Notes: generated from the letters alone by a model not told the origin. DNA of 64,000 nucleotides from Gilvimarinus polysaccharolyticus (GCF_001187555.1 NZ_LFIJ01000002.1:745920-809919), one strand, 5' to 3'. Shown: positions 27,569 to 36,467, counted from the first letter of the stretch. Numbers and translations are program-made.

Positions 27569-28444
27569 ATGATCAGCAACGATTTACTACACCGCTTTAT
27601 ATTTGACGATTGTGATATTCGCGGTGAGGTGGTGACGCTTGGTAGCAGTTACCAAGAGATCCTGAGCCACAATGATTACCCCAAAGTTGTCCAAGCGCTG
27701 TTGGGCGAATTTGTTGCCGCTGTTGCGCTGTTGTCGAGCACCCTTAAGTTTGATGGCGTGGTGACATTGCAGGCGCGTGGCGCAGGTGCTCTATCGCTGG
27801 TGATGGCAGAGTGTAGTCATCACAATGAGGTTCGCGCGATTGTGCGTCCGGCGGCCAACGGCGAGATAGACGCCGATGCAGCTACCCTGTCTGACTTACT
27901 CGGTGAAGGTGTACTGACCATTACCTTAGACCCAGCTCAAGGTGAGCGCTATCAAGGTGTGGTGCCGCTGGATGCCGATAATGTAGCCGGCTGTTTAGAG
28001 CATTACTTTCGTCAGAGCGAGCAATTAAAAACACGTTTTTGGTTGGCTGCCGATGACAGTACCGCCTCGGGATTATTGTTGCAAGCATTACCACAACAGC
28101 TTTCGGCCAGCACTGAGGCGAATGCCGAGCAGTGGCGTACGACAGTGGCATTGGCCGACACTGTGTCGGGCGAAGAGCTGCTGCGGATTGATCATAACCA
28201 GTTGTTGTATCGTTTGTTTAACGAACAACCATTGCGCTTGTTTAGCCCCAGTGAAGTGCGGTTTGCCTGTAGTTGCTCACGCGAGCGCAGTGCCGAGGCA
28301 TTAAAATCGCTAGGACAAGATGACGTTGAGCAATTGTTAATCGAGAAAGGGGAAATCGAAATCGATTGTCAATTTTGCAATCAGTTTTATCGCTATAAAG
28401 CGGCGGATATTCGCGCTTTATTTGGCCCGGGGACGCTGCATTGA
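27569..28444 (+). CDS. hslO: Redox-regulated chaperone Hsp33
   Basis: About 291 residues. The N-terminal domain is typical (RFIFDDCDIRGEVVTL) and the C-terminal zinc site has CSCSRER and CQFC, the four Cys that bind zinc when reduced and form disulfides on oxidation, switching on the holdase. The ATG at 27569 gives the normal start; an in-frame upstream start at 27548 adds seven residues. Its stop overlaps the MipA/OmpV start by 4 bp (TTGA). Confidence 0.96.
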   Translation: MISNDLLHRFIFDDCDIRGEVVTLGSSYQEILSHNDYPKVVQALLGEFVAAVALLSSTLKFDGVVTLQARGAGALSLVMAECSHHNEVRAIVRPAANGEIDADAATLSDLLGEGVLTITLDPAQGERYQGVVPLDADNVAGCLEHYFRQSEQLKTRFWLAADDSTASGLLLQALPQQLSASTEANAEQWRTTVALADTVSGEELLRIDHNQLLYRLFNEQPLRLFSPSEVRFACSCSRERSAEALKSLGQDDVEQLLIEKGEIEIDCQFCNQFYRYKAADIRALFGPGTLH

Positions 28445-29319
28445 AATCGTTACTGAAAGGTTGTCTCATTGCCATTGGGTGTTGCTCGGTCGGGTTGAGT
28501 CAGGCGCAAACCCAAGTGACGGAGCAAAAACCGCCGCCGGAACCGATCAGCAAAAAATCATCGCCCATAGATTTGACACTGACCAAAGAAGCCTCAGAGA
28601 AACGCTGGGAGGTTGGAGTTGGTGTGGGGGGGCTATATGGCCCAGACTATCGCGGCTCTAAATCCTATCGTGATTACATAGCCCCTATCCCCTATGTGGT
28701 GTACCGAGGGCCGGTCTTCCGTACCGATGGTGATGGTTTACGGGGTGACGTGTTACGTACCGACGTATTTGAGCTGACCGCCAGTATGGCGGTGTCCGTG
28801 ACCCCTGATAGCGATAAGAACCTATTGCGCACCGGGATGCAGGAGCTTGGCTCGACACTCGAGTTTGGGCCGGCGGCTAAAATTAATCTAACGGGGGTCG
28901 ATTTTTCCCAGGGTTTTTCACTCAATATACCGGTACGGGCCGTTATGGCCTTAGGTGATGGATCACCCGAATATATCGGTGTTGTGAGTGCGCCGTCGCT
29001 GGTCTATAAGCGCTCTATCCTAGGCGGCTGGAAGTGGACAACACGTACCGGCCCAGTGTTTGCTTCGGGTAAATACCACGATTATTACTATACGGTTAAG
29101 CCACAATATGCCCTACCCGACCGGCCGAGCTATGAGGCCGGTAGCGGTTACAACGGCTTCAATGCCCAAATGGCACTCAGCCGACGCTTTAGTGATTATT
29201 GGTTTGCATTTTATTTGCGCTACTCTAATTTGCAAGGCACAGATTTTGTTGATAGTCCGCTGGTTGAGACTGAGCATAATGTAATGGGTGGTTTTGCTAT
29301 TAGCTGGGTCATTTTTTAA
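28441..29319 (+). CDS. MipA/OmpV family outer-membrane protein
   Basis: 292 residues with a signal peptide ending near SQAQ. The barrel starts WEVGVGVGGLYGPDYRGSKS, with YIAPIPYVVYRG next, the MipA/OmpV signature, and ends in a short aromatic strand. Members are small outer-membrane barrels; MipA scaffolds murein enzymes in E. coli. The TTG start overlaps the hslO stop as TTGA, the same arrangement as at 11844, so translation is coupled to hslO. Confidence 0.88.
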   Translation: MKSLLKGCLIAIGCCSVGLSQAQTQVTEQKPPPEPISKKSSPIDLTLTKEASEKRWEVGVGVGGLYGPDYRGSKSYRDYIAPIPYVVYRGPVFRTDGDGLRGDVLRTDVFELTASMAVSVTPDSDKNLLRTGMQELGSTLEFGPAAKINLTGVDFSQGFSLNIPVRAVMALGDGSPEYIGVVSAPSLVYKRSILGGWKWTTRTGPVFASGKYHDYYYTVKPQYALPDRPSYEAGSGYNGFNAQMALSRRFSDYWFAFYLRYSNLQGTDFVDSPLVETEHNVMGGFAISWVIF

Positions 29320-29372
29320 GAGTGCGGCTCTCACTTGGTGTCGCCGTTGTATTGACGAAGCCGTGAAATCAT

Positions 29373-29407
29373 CATTATTATTAGTGACCATAAAATTAAT
29401 AATAATG
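29373..29407 (+). repeat. AT-rich inverted repeat before the ExoP-type gene
   Basis: CATTATTATTA (29373-29383) and TAATAATAATG (29397-29407) are perfect 11-bp arms with a 13-nt spacer, 14 bp upstream of the next ATG. It could terminate the OmpV transcript or be an operator for the next gene. Confidence 0.55.
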
Positions 29408-29420
29408 CTGAGGTGACACC

Positions 29421-30074
29421 ATGGTTCGTACATTTTTGATGAGTCTGACTACAACCCTGACCTTGCTGCTAAGCGCCATAACGTTAGCGGCCGAACAGCC
29501 GCCGTTAAACCCCAATTTTATCTATTTTTCCAATGGTCAGACGCCGGATGCTTGGCACTGGGTGTTATCCGACCCGGGCAACTGGTGGCAACCGATCGAC
29601 GCTAACGAAGGTAAAAGCAGTGGCGGCAAAGTCACCATGTCGAGTGCGGCCACCGAGCAGTTTCCCGGCGCGATCAAGCTGAAGTGGGATCGCCGTGATA
29701 ATTGGGGCGCTGCGGCTATTAGTGGGCGTACTGTCGATTTGTCAAAATTTGAACACGCAGCCGAATTGATGGTAGCCATTAAAGTCGAGAGCCGTGTACC
29801 TCACTCTGTTAAGGTTAAAATGATGTGTGGCGAGGGCTGTGAGGCGGAAGTAGACGTGGCTGACAACCTTAGGGAGATGCCGCGCGGTCAGTGGATGGCG
29901 TTGCCGTTGGCGCTGGATTGCTTTGCTGCAAACGGGGTTGATTTGAGCAAAGTGACCTCACCTTTTAGTGTGGGCAGTAGTGGTGCCTTAGAGCTGCATA
30001 TCGCTGAGATTAGTCTTGGTTCTATGGTCGCTGGTGATCAAGGTTGTGTGCCCAATGAGCCTGCCACGCCATAG
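29421..30074 (+). CDS. Secreted ExoP-type galactose-binding-like domain
   Basis: 217 residues with a signal peptide ending near TLAA. The mature protein resembles the C-terminal galactose-binding-like (ExoP) domain of marine GH3 beta-glucosidases: YFSNGQTPDAWHW near the start, SGRTVDLSKFEHAAELMVAI in the middle, MMCGEGCEAEVDV and PLALDCFAANGVDLSKVTSP further on. Here it stands alone with no catalytic partner. It may bind cell-surface or plant glucans, or tether another enzyme. GAGGTG lies 5 bp before the ATG. A terminator follows, so monocistronic. Confidence 0.7.
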   Translation: MVRTFLMSLTTTLTLLLSAITLAAEQPPLNPNFIYFSNGQTPDAWHWVLSDPGNWWQPIDANEGKSSGGKVTMSSAATEQFPGAIKLKWDRRDNWGAAAISGRTVDLSKFEHAAELMVAIKVESRVPHSVKVKMMCGEGCEAEVDVADNLREMPRGQWMALPLALDCFAANGVDLSKVTSPFSVGSSGALELHIAEISLGSMVAGDQGCVPNEPATP

Positions 30075-30094
30075 CGGGTGTATGTGATTGTAAG

Positions 30095-30125
30095 GCGCAA
30101 CGCTTAGGAGTCCTAAGCGTTGCGC
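30095..30125 (+). terminator. Bidirectional hairpin
   Basis: A perfect 12-bp stem (GCGCAACGCTTA with TAAGCGTTGCGC) around GGAGTCC. It sits between converging genes (stops at 30074 and 30135) and has TATTT after it on the plus strand. Confidence 0.8.
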
Positions 30126-30134
30126 TATTTGAAT

Positions 30135-30587
30135 TTAAGGTGTGTAACGTTGCCACTCTTGGCTGCGACCAAACAGCGAAAATCCAATAAAACCGCGCAC
30201 ACTTAGGCTGTTACCGCTTTCATTAAGCTCGAGCTTGGCTTTGTAGATCTTACCGCTTTTGGGATCAAGAATATGGCCGCCTGTCCATTCACCGGTGGCT
30301 TCACGGGTGAGTCCCCACATAAACGTTAAGCCCTCTAGTGGCTTATTTTTAAAGTCATCGGGACATTTGTCACACAGCGAGCCTTTGGCTGCCTCACGCA
30401 GTAGTTCGGTAATCGTGCCGCTTAGCTCCCCCGTCTCATTGATATTTAAGGTCACAATACTTTTACGGCTGCCGTCGCGATCATCAATAGTGATCCAGCG
30501 TCCTTCAACTTCTGTAGCTTGGCTTACGGTGTACAAAAAAGATAATACAAGCAGTAAGCTAAGGCGAATGTGGGGGAGCAGTTGCAT
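30135..30587 (-). CDS. DUF2147 exported protein
   Basis: 150 residues with a signal peptide ending near QATE. The domain has the usual VEGRWITIDDRDGSRKSIVT start and TGGHILDPKSGKIYKAKLEL near residue 105, a lipocalin-like beta-barrel of unknown function. In the middle is CDKCPDDFKNKPLEGL. It reads towards the hairpin at 30095. Confidence 0.9.
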   Translation of the reverse strand: MQLLPHIRLSLLLVLSFLYTVSQATEVEGRWITIDDRDGSRKSIVTLNINETGELSGTITELLREAAKGSLCDKCPDDFKNKPLEGLTFMWGLTREATGEWTGGHILDPKSGKIYKAKLELNESGNSLSVRGFIGFSLFGRSQEWQRYTP

Positions 30588-30736
30588 AACATACCTCGAG
30601 GTTAGAGATGCCCTGTGTCAGGGGTGCTGCGGGCACTGCTGTAAACTATAGATCTATTGCCGGCTTGCTGCCAGTTTCTGGGCGGGAATTTTACGCGCGC
30701 TGCGCCAGTGATGTTTTACTCGAGAGAGTTTAGATA

Positions 30737-30777
30737 CCATTAGACCCGTAACGCAGCAAGTGATACGCGTCTAATGG
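30737..30777 (-). terminator. Intergenic hairpin
   Basis: CCATTAGAC pairs with GTCTAATGG (9 bp), with GTA and TAC pairing further in. It lies 35 bp after the stop of the minus-strand gene at 30812 and is probably its terminator. Confidence 0.5.
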
Positions 30778-30811
30778 AGCGCGGATGTTAATGAAGTAGA
30801 GTTTAGACTGG

Positions 30812-31255
30812 TTATTGACGGCGCATGGGTACGGGTACATCTTTTGGTTTGACTAGCCCAGGCTCGCTTTCAAAACGTTGGTAGGCATTGTCGTGGGCTG
30901 TTTTTATCCGACCCATAGCGGCATTAAGCTCCGGGTCGTCGCAACCATCGAGCATCTCCCATAATTTGTCAGCCGTGGCGCGAGCATTTTTTTTGTCATC
31001 GGACTTATTGATCTTCATCATGAGTTGAATGTGATTTTGAAGGCCAAGTTTATTTTGCATTTGTTTTTCGAGCGCTGAGCGCGCAATGATCTCGGGCGGT
31101 GTTAGCTCGGGGCAATGGTTTTGCATCGTATTGATGATCGTGTAATTTGCCATCATGGTACGAAAATCAAACCCCAATTGTTTTAAATCGGCATGCGCAT
31201 TAAATGCGGCGGTCGTAAGTAATAGCGCTAGCGCGGTGCGAATAAGTGTGTGCAT
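30812..31255 (-). CDS. Exported helical protein of unknown function
   Basis: 147 residues. A signal peptide ends near NAHA; the mature part is helical (QLGFDFRTMMANYTIINTMQ, then two Cys at about 48 and 106) and ends in a proline-rich tail. I recognise no family. It follows the DUF885 gene by 54 bp on the same strand and may share its transcript. Confidence 0.55.
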   Translation of the reverse strand: MHTLIRTALALLLTTAAFNAHADLKQLGFDFRTMMANYTIINTMQNHCPELTPPEIIARSALEKQMQNKLGLQNHIQLMMKINKSDDKKNARATADKLWEMLDGCDDPELNAAMGRIKTAHDNAYQRFESEPGLVKPKDVPVPMRRQ

Positions 31256-31309
31256 AAAGCCTCTTGAGATAATAGATATTGGTTTGCCGAGGGCGCAATT
31301 GTATCACCC

Positions 31310-33127
31310 TCATTGTGGCTCGTGAGTGCCGGTTGCTATCCAGTGCCGAATGCGTCGCTCTAAAATGGTTAACGGCAACGCGCCGGCCCCCAACACTTGA
31401 TCGTGAAAAGCTTTCAGGGAAAAGCGTGGGCCTAGTTCCTTCTTTGCCTCGGCGCGTAGCGCGAGTATGGCGTTCATGCCGATTTTGTAACTGGTGGCTT
31501 GGCCGGGCATCACAATATAGCGCTCTACCTCGCGGCGTGCGTCGTCGCGAATCATGGGGGTATTTTCGACAAAGTAATCAATCGCTTGTTCACGACTCCA
31601 TTTTAGGTGATGGATGCCAGTATCAACCACTAAACGCACAGCGCGCCATAGCTCGAAGCTCAAGCGACCAAAGTCAGAGTAAGGGTCGGTGTACAGGCCG
31701 ATCTCTTTGGGTACTTGTTCGGCATACAGCCCCCAGCCTTCGGTGTACGCGGTATAACCGCCATGGCGTCTAAATGCGGGTAAGTCGGCAAGTTCTTGGG
31801 CGATGGCAATTTGCATGTGGTGGCCGGGCAAGGCCTCGTGATAGGCGAGCGCCTCCATTTGATAACGAGGCATGGCACTTAAGTCGTGCAAGTTGACGTA
31901 ATAAATACCGGGGCGCGAACCATCCACCGCAGGCGACTGGTAAAAGGCTTTACCGGCTGATTTTTCGCGAAACGGCTCGACGGCTTTAACGTTAAGCTCG
32001 GCCTTCGGTAAATGACCAAATAACTCTGGTAGTCGCGTGTGCATAGCGTCGATTAGCGCTTGGGTATCTGCAAGATATTGTGCTCGACCAGCATCGTTAT
32101 CACGGTAGTAAAGTGCTGGATCGTCCTGCAATTTTTTATAAAACTCTGGCAAGCTGCCGCTAAAGCCTACCGCTTGTTTAATAATGTCCATTTCAGCGTG
32201 TAACCGCTCAACTTCGGTAAGTCCCAGTTGGTGAATCTCGTTAGCGCTCATATTGGTCGTGGTGATTTTTTCCAGCGCGTAATTGTAATAGGCGTCACCG
32301 CGAGGGAATTTCCACGCACCGTCACGATTGTCGGCTTTTTTTGCCAGTTCGTCCCACGTTGCTAATAACTGCTGGTATCCGAGTTTAACGCTACCGAGTA
32401 GCGCAAGATCGGCAGCGGCTAATAATTGCTGACGAAGTTCGGGCTTTAAATCTAAGGCATTCACCTTGCGTATGAAGTCGGCCTGCAGAGGACTTGGTTT
32501 ATCACTGTTACTGTCAAACGGTTTTCCAGTGGTGATATTAACGATATCGCTACGCACCTGCGGGTAAACAAAAGCCGGCGCCAAAATACCTTGTTGCGCA
32601 CGACGTTTAAGGTTGCTGCTAAGCTGTGTGAGCAATGCGTTAACGCCTTGCAGTCGTGAGATGTAAGCATTTGCCTCGTTTATATTATTGATTTGATGCG
32701 AGTTGATTAAAAACGAGGCGACGGTGGCGTGTAGCCCAAACATTTGGTTAACGGGGTAGTTGTGGTCGCGCCACTGATAGCCGTTAATATTTTGCTCGAG
32801 CTCAAAGCGCATTAACTCAACACTAAGCTGGTTATCGGCATTGAGCTTAGACACGTCGAGGCGCTTTAAACGTAACAATTGATCTTGGCTTAGGCGCAGG
32901 TACAGGGCACTTTGTGCGGGACTGATATCATCCCACTCACCATAATGGGTTTTGCGTCCCAAATGAGTTTGATACATGGGGCTGAGGGACACTTGCTCTT
33001 CAAAAAATTGTTCGAACAGCGCTTGGGCTTTTGTGTCTTCTGTTTCAAGGTTGGCAGATTGACTAATGGCAAGTTGGCTAACCGCAAGCAGTACTGCGCC
33101 AATAACCGCGCGTTTAAATAAGCTCAT
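31310..33127 (-). CDS. DUF885 family metallopeptidase-like protein
   Basis: 605 residues with a signal peptide ending near AISQ. DUF885 proteins are helical zinc-peptidase-like; the family motif is visible as YHEALPGHHMQIAIAQELAD with GGYTAYTEGWGLYAEQVP after it, the HExxxGHH pattern and a distal Glu. The protein also has VSLSPMYQTHLGRKTHYGEW near the start. Probably an envelope carboxypeptidase or dipeptidase; substrate unknown. A neighbouring membrane protein is only 8 bp upstream, indicating an operon. Confidence 0.9.
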   Translation of the reverse strand: MSLFKRAVIGAVLLAVSQLAISQSANLETEDTKAQALFEQFFEEQVSLSPMYQTHLGRKTHYGEWDDISPAQSALYLRLSQDQLLRLKRLDVSKLNADNQLSVELMRFELEQNINGYQWRDHNYPVNQMFGLHATVASFLINSHQINNINEANAYISRLQGVNALLTQLSSNLKRRAQQGILAPAFVYPQVRSDIVNITTGKPFDSNSDKPSPLQADFIRKVNALDLKPELRQQLLAAADLALLGSVKLGYQQLLATWDELAKKADNRDGAWKFPRGDAYYNYALEKITTTNMSANEIHQLGLTEVERLHAEMDIIKQAVGFSGSLPEFYKKLQDDPALYYRDNDAGRAQYLADTQALIDAMHTRLPELFGHLPKAELNVKAVEPFREKSAGKAFYQSPAVDGSRPGIYYVNLHDLSAMPRYQMEALAYHEALPGHHMQIAIAQELADLPAFRRHGGYTAYTEGWGLYAEQVPKEIGLYTDPYSDFGRLSFELWRAVRLVVDTGIHHLKWSREQAIDYFVENTPMIRDDARREVERYIVMPGQATSYKIGMNAILALRAEAKKELGPRFSLKAFHDQVLGAGALPLTILERRIRHWIATGTHEPQ

Positions 33128-33135
33128 GTATATCC

Positions 33136-33558
33136 TTATAGAGGGTTCTGTTTGTTTTGATCCATCGCAACATCGGCGCGACTGCGCAGCTTGTCTTTGG
33201 TACGAATCGTCGCAAAGGGATCGGGGCCTGGGGGAATGTCTGGATTAGCGGAGGCCGGTTTGCGACGCGATTTTGATTTTTTCGCGGCGCTTTCGGTTGT
33301 GTTATTGGTTTGCGCCAAAGGACGGGTATTAAACCAGTAATAGAGTATTGAAACGCCAATTAACGCTAGCCATTTAACGACAAACGATGCCCACAGGTGT
33401 CCGTGTTCGGCTGTGGTGGTGGCCCAAGCAACATAATCGCTGTGTACCATGGCAATAAAAAAGTAACTGATAAACAGCGCCAGGGTCGAGCCAATGGGGC
33501 GTCGGTAGCGCTTCCAAACAACGGTGGCCAAGGCCGATTTAGCGAGAAACCTAAACAT
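33136..33558 (-). CDS. Membrane protein of unknown function
   Basis: 140 residues, two hydrophobic helices at about 24-40 and 60-78, then a basic and proline-rich cytoplasmic tail (KKSKSRRKPASANPDIPPGP). No family recognised. It precedes the DUF885 gene by 8 bp on the same strand. Confidence 0.55.
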   Translation of the reverse strand: MFRFLAKSALATVVWKRYRRPIGSTLALFISYFFIAMVHSDYVAWATTTAEHGHLWASFVVKWLALIGVSILYYWFNTRPLAQTNNTTESAAKKSKSRRKPASANPDIPPGPDPFATIRTKDKLRSRADVAMDQNKQNPL

Positions 33559-33579
33559 ATCGGCGTGTTACCTTCTGCA

Positions 33580-33858
33580 CTATGGAAACAAGCTTAAACC
33601 CAGCGCGGCAATAAGTGCCACAATGCCGCGGGATTTATATTCGCTGATGATTTTATCTTCTTCCTCTTTGACGATAATCTCTAGCACCTCGGGCTCGTAA
33701 TCTTCTGGCTTGCGACCGTGCAAATAAATACGCGTGCGCGCTCGCTCGATCGCTTTGTGACGGATCTTGCCGGCGTATTTACGTTTAACTTTTTCGTAGT
33801 TACGGCGCAGTAAATTACCGCGGCTAGTCTCACGCAACTGATCTTCCGGTAAGCTCAT
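33580..33858 (-). CDS. Small basic protein with C-terminal membrane tail
   Basis: 92 residues. A very basic helical start (LLRRNYEKVKRKYAGKIRHK), an acidic middle (EPEVLEIIVKEEEDKIIS) and a hydrophobic end (GIVALIAALGLSLFP). I have no family name. It lies between the GH5 gene (30 bp upstream) and the membrane protein (21 bp downstream), so these likely form an operon. Confidence 0.5.
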   Translation of the reverse strand: MSLPEDQLRETSRGNLLRRNYEKVKRKYAGKIRHKAIERARTRIYLHGRKPEDYEPEVLEIIVKEEEDKIISEYKSRGIVALIAALGLSLFP

Positions 33859-33888
33859 AGTCGCTCCGATTAACGCCGTAAGTGTTTG

Positions 33889-34872
33889 TTACAAACACTC
33901 GCCGTTTTTTTGTAAGTGAGTACGTTTGGCGTTGCGGGCAATCGCGTAGTCTGCATCGAGCATAACTTCGCGGCCCCAGCCGGTTAAACCCTCAAAAGTA
34001 CCGTCACGGCTCATGTCTAAATGTTTTTGAGGTTTGTTGCCGGGCCCCCACGACCAAGGTAAAAATCCGATTTCTAACTCTAATGCTGTTTTTATAATGG
34101 TTTGATAGGGAATCGCGCCGCCTTCACTGCCGTCCCAGCGATCGCCAAACTCGCCAATTATTAAAGGTAAATTGGCATCGGCTGATTCTTGCATTTCGGC
34201 GCGTACGCGCGCCGCGTCATAGCCCCACATTTTGGGCCACCACATGTGTACTGAGAGCAGAATGTTTTTTTGCGGATCGGCTTTTATCAGCGCTGGTCCC
34301 GCCGCTTGTAGCGTGTCGATGTCTTTGCCCCAGCCGGGCGCGTCGATCATCAGTGGTACGCGATAACCCGCTTCACGCAGTCGAGTAATGGCGCGGCTGT
34401 AGCCTTTGGTGTATTGCTCTAAGGCGATTTTGTCGCCAACTTCGTTGCCGATATTAACAATGGTGTAGCGCTGATGCTTGGCGATAGTGGCGGCGATTTC
34501 GGGTCGGGTCCAATAGTTAATAAGTAGGTCCAGCTTAGACCAGTCGCCGGTGGCATCGTGCAGTTCAATAATAGGAAATAATTGCTGTTTGAACGCATTT
34601 TTTAGTACTGCATCGAGTTCGGCGGGTTTGCCTTCTGTGGTCCAGACGATGCGCACGCTATTGGCGCCGGTTTTGGCAATCTCGCTAAAGCTTGATAAAC
34701 CGCTACGATCGAGCCAGAACACCATGCGATTAGGGCCCATGGGTACAAAGTGTTCACCACAAGCATCAAATAGCTGGCGACCTTTCACGGTAAAGGTTTT
34801 GGCGGGCTGAGTATCAGCCGCGTTAGCGCCACAAATGAGCAAGAGGGTGGTTATTAAAGCCAATATTTTCAT
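33889..34872 (-). CDS. Secreted GH5-type glycoside hydrolase (cellulase-like)
   Basis: 327 residues, signal peptide ending near ANAA. A TIM-barrel GH5 layout: acid/base Glu144 in VNIGNEVGDKIAL, and nucleophile Glu241 in LIIGEFGDRWDGSE; SVHMWW gives the conserved His. The fold fits endoglucanase or mannanase clans. No CBM and no Ser-rich linker, unlike the GH26 protein. The Met at 34872 starts the signal peptide; the frame extends 21 residues further upstream to 34935, which I reject. Downstream genes follow within 30 bp; the neighbours are not CAZymes. Confidence 0.88.
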   Translation of the reverse strand: MKILALITTLLLICGANAADTQPAKTFTVKGRQLFDACGEHFVPMGPNRMVFWLDRSGLSSFSEIAKTGANSVRIVWTTEGKPAELDAVLKNAFKQQLFPIIELHDATGDWSKLDLLINYWTRPEIAATIAKHQRYTIVNIGNEVGDKIALEQYTKGYSRAITRLREAGYRVPLMIDAPGWGKDIDTLQAAGPALIKADPQKNILLSVHMWWPKMWGYDAARVRAEMQESADANLPLIIGEFGDRWDGSEGGAIPYQTIIKTALELEIGFLPWSWGPGNKPQKHLDMSRDGTFEGLTGWGREVMLDADYAIARNAKRTHLQKNGECL

Positions 34873-34996
34873 ACGGTTTATAGGTATCCGCTGAGGGGCG
34901 AGGTTGCCCCAGTTTACGCTGTTTTTATGCGTCAAGAGCTAGGTTTCAGTTGTTTAAAGGTGTTATTTATGGGCCGCCCGCAACCGGGTAGCGTGA

Positions 34997-35866
34997 CTAG
35001 CTGTTAAATTGGCCGGCAATAATGGCGATAAAAATCACCACACCCACCCAATTATTATTAAGAAATGCGTTAAAGCAGGGGCCGCGTTGGCGGTAGCGAA
35101 TGAGCCGTTGTTGGTAGATAAATAAGCCTGCGGCCGCCGCGACGCCCAGATAGTAAAAGTTGTTTAACTCAAAGCGCGATCCCATTAGCAGTAAACCAAT
35201 AATGACTAATACCTGCAAACTTGCGGTAATAACGCGATCTTGGTCGCCAAACAGCACCGCGGTAGATTTTATGCCGATACGCAGGTCGTCGTCGCGATCG
35301 ACCATGGCGTAAAAGGTGTCGTAAACGACTGTCCAGAGCACTACGGTAAAGTAGATCAACCAAGCCTGTTGTGGCACATGGTTTTGGGCGCTGGCAAACG
35401 CCATCGGAATACCCCAAGCAAAAGCGGCACCCAGCACGACTTGTGGCAGGTGGGTGTAGCGCTTCATAAAAGGGTAGCTACAGGCCAAGACCAGCCCGCC
35501 AACGGCTAAATACAACGTTAATGTGTTGGTAAGCAGCACCAGAGCAAAAGCCAGCAGTACTAACACGGCAAACACGGCCCAAGCCTCTTTGACGGTGACT
35601 TTGCCGGTGGCTAGTACGCGATCTTTGGTGCGCTCGACATGGCTGTCAAAATTGCGATCGGCGTAATCGTTAATCACGCAACCGGCCGAGCGCATGGCGA
35701 TGGCACCCAATGTGTAAATAATAACGAGGTGTATTGGTGGTTTACCGTCAGTGGCTAACCATAATCCCCACAGGGTGGGCCACAGCACTAGCAGCCAACC
35801 AATTGGGCGGTTTAGGCGGGTGAGCTGAGCGTACAATTTAAGGCGGTTTAGAAGGCTGCTAATCAT
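34997..35866 (-). CDS. ubiA: 4-hydroxybenzoate polyprenyltransferase
   Basis: 289 residues with about eight transmembrane helices. The two Asp-rich sites are NDYADRNFDSHVERTKDR and YDTFYAMVDRDDDLRIG, which bind Mg-polyprenyl diphosphate. UbiA prenylates 4-hydroxybenzoate in ubiquinone synthesis. It overlaps the ubiC stop by 8 bp, so both form the usual ubiCA operon. Confidence 0.97.
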   Translation of the reverse strand: MISSLLNRLKLYAQLTRLNRPIGWLLVLWPTLWGLWLATDGKPPIHLVIIYTLGAIAMRSAGCVINDYADRNFDSHVERTKDRVLATGKVTVKEAWAVFAVLVLLAFALVLLTNTLTLYLAVGGLVLACSYPFMKRYTHLPQVVLGAAFAWGIPMAFASAQNHVPQQAWLIYFTVVLWTVVYDTFYAMVDRDDDLRIGIKSTAVLFGDQDRVITASLQVLVIIGLLLMGSRFELNNFYYLGVAAAAGLFIYQQRLIRYRQRGPCFNAFLNNNWVGVVIFIAIIAGQFNS

Positions 35867-36467
35867 TGCTTAGGGTCCGAGAGTCGATCAATGCTGGTAA
35901 AAACACCTCGCTAACCAGCAGGGTTTTACCGAACAGAAAAAACTTGGAGCGGCGACCCCAAAGCATATCATTTCCCTGCACTTCGGGGGGAACCAGGTGC
36001 TCGTGGGGCGGCAGCTGGGCAATTTGCATGGCTGAGCGTCCTAGCTGGCGATGACTAAACAAAAAGCCCCCGAGAGGACGGTTGGCCAGCTTGCGTAAAT
36101 GGCGCAATTTGCCGGTAAGGCTGGCGGCGGGAAACACGCTGCGAGCGTACACCCAAGGCACGTTATCGGGGCCTAATAACAGGACTTCGCGAATTAACGC
36201 TGCGCCCGAGCTTAGTAGCGTGCGGCGCTCTGATAAAGTCGGCCGTCCCCAGTATTGTCGCAGGACTTGCACCTGTAATTGGCCGGCACTGCGTTTGCGC
36301 AATTTTGCGGTAAGCGAGCCGTCATCGAATAGCCAACTGTGCAGAGTGTGCGGTACGCCAAAGCTATGGGCAGCTGGCTGCCAAAGCCCCTGTCCGCACC
36401 GAGCAAACCGCCCGGGTACGCCAAGCGATACGGCTGGCCGTGGTTGTGGCGCGCGCAATTGAATCAA
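35859..36467 (-). CDS. ubiC: Chorismate lyase
   Basis: 202 residues. It shows the UbiC pattern: LRQYWGRPTLSERRTLLSSG and REVLLLGPDNVPWVYARSVF followed by RPLGGFLF and a C-terminal WGRRSKFFLFGKTLLVSEVF. The enzyme makes 4-hydroxybenzoate from chorismate, the first committed step before UbiA. The TTG start at 36467 is supported by GAGGT 5 bp upstream. Confidence 0.94.
   Translation of the reverse strand: MIQLRAPQPRPAVSLGVPGRFARCGQGLWQPAAHSFGVPHTLHSWLFDDGSLTAKLRKRSAGQLQVQVLRQYWGRPTLSERRTLLSSGAALIREVLLLGPDNVPWVYARSVFPAASLTGKLRHLRKLANRPLGGFLFSHRQLGRSAMQIAQLPPHEHLVPPEVQGNDMLWGRRSKFFLFGKTLLVSEVFLPALIDSRTLSND

Noticed and set aside
31279-31773. 164-codon plus-strand frame
   Set aside because: Antisense to the DUF885 gene; no motif.
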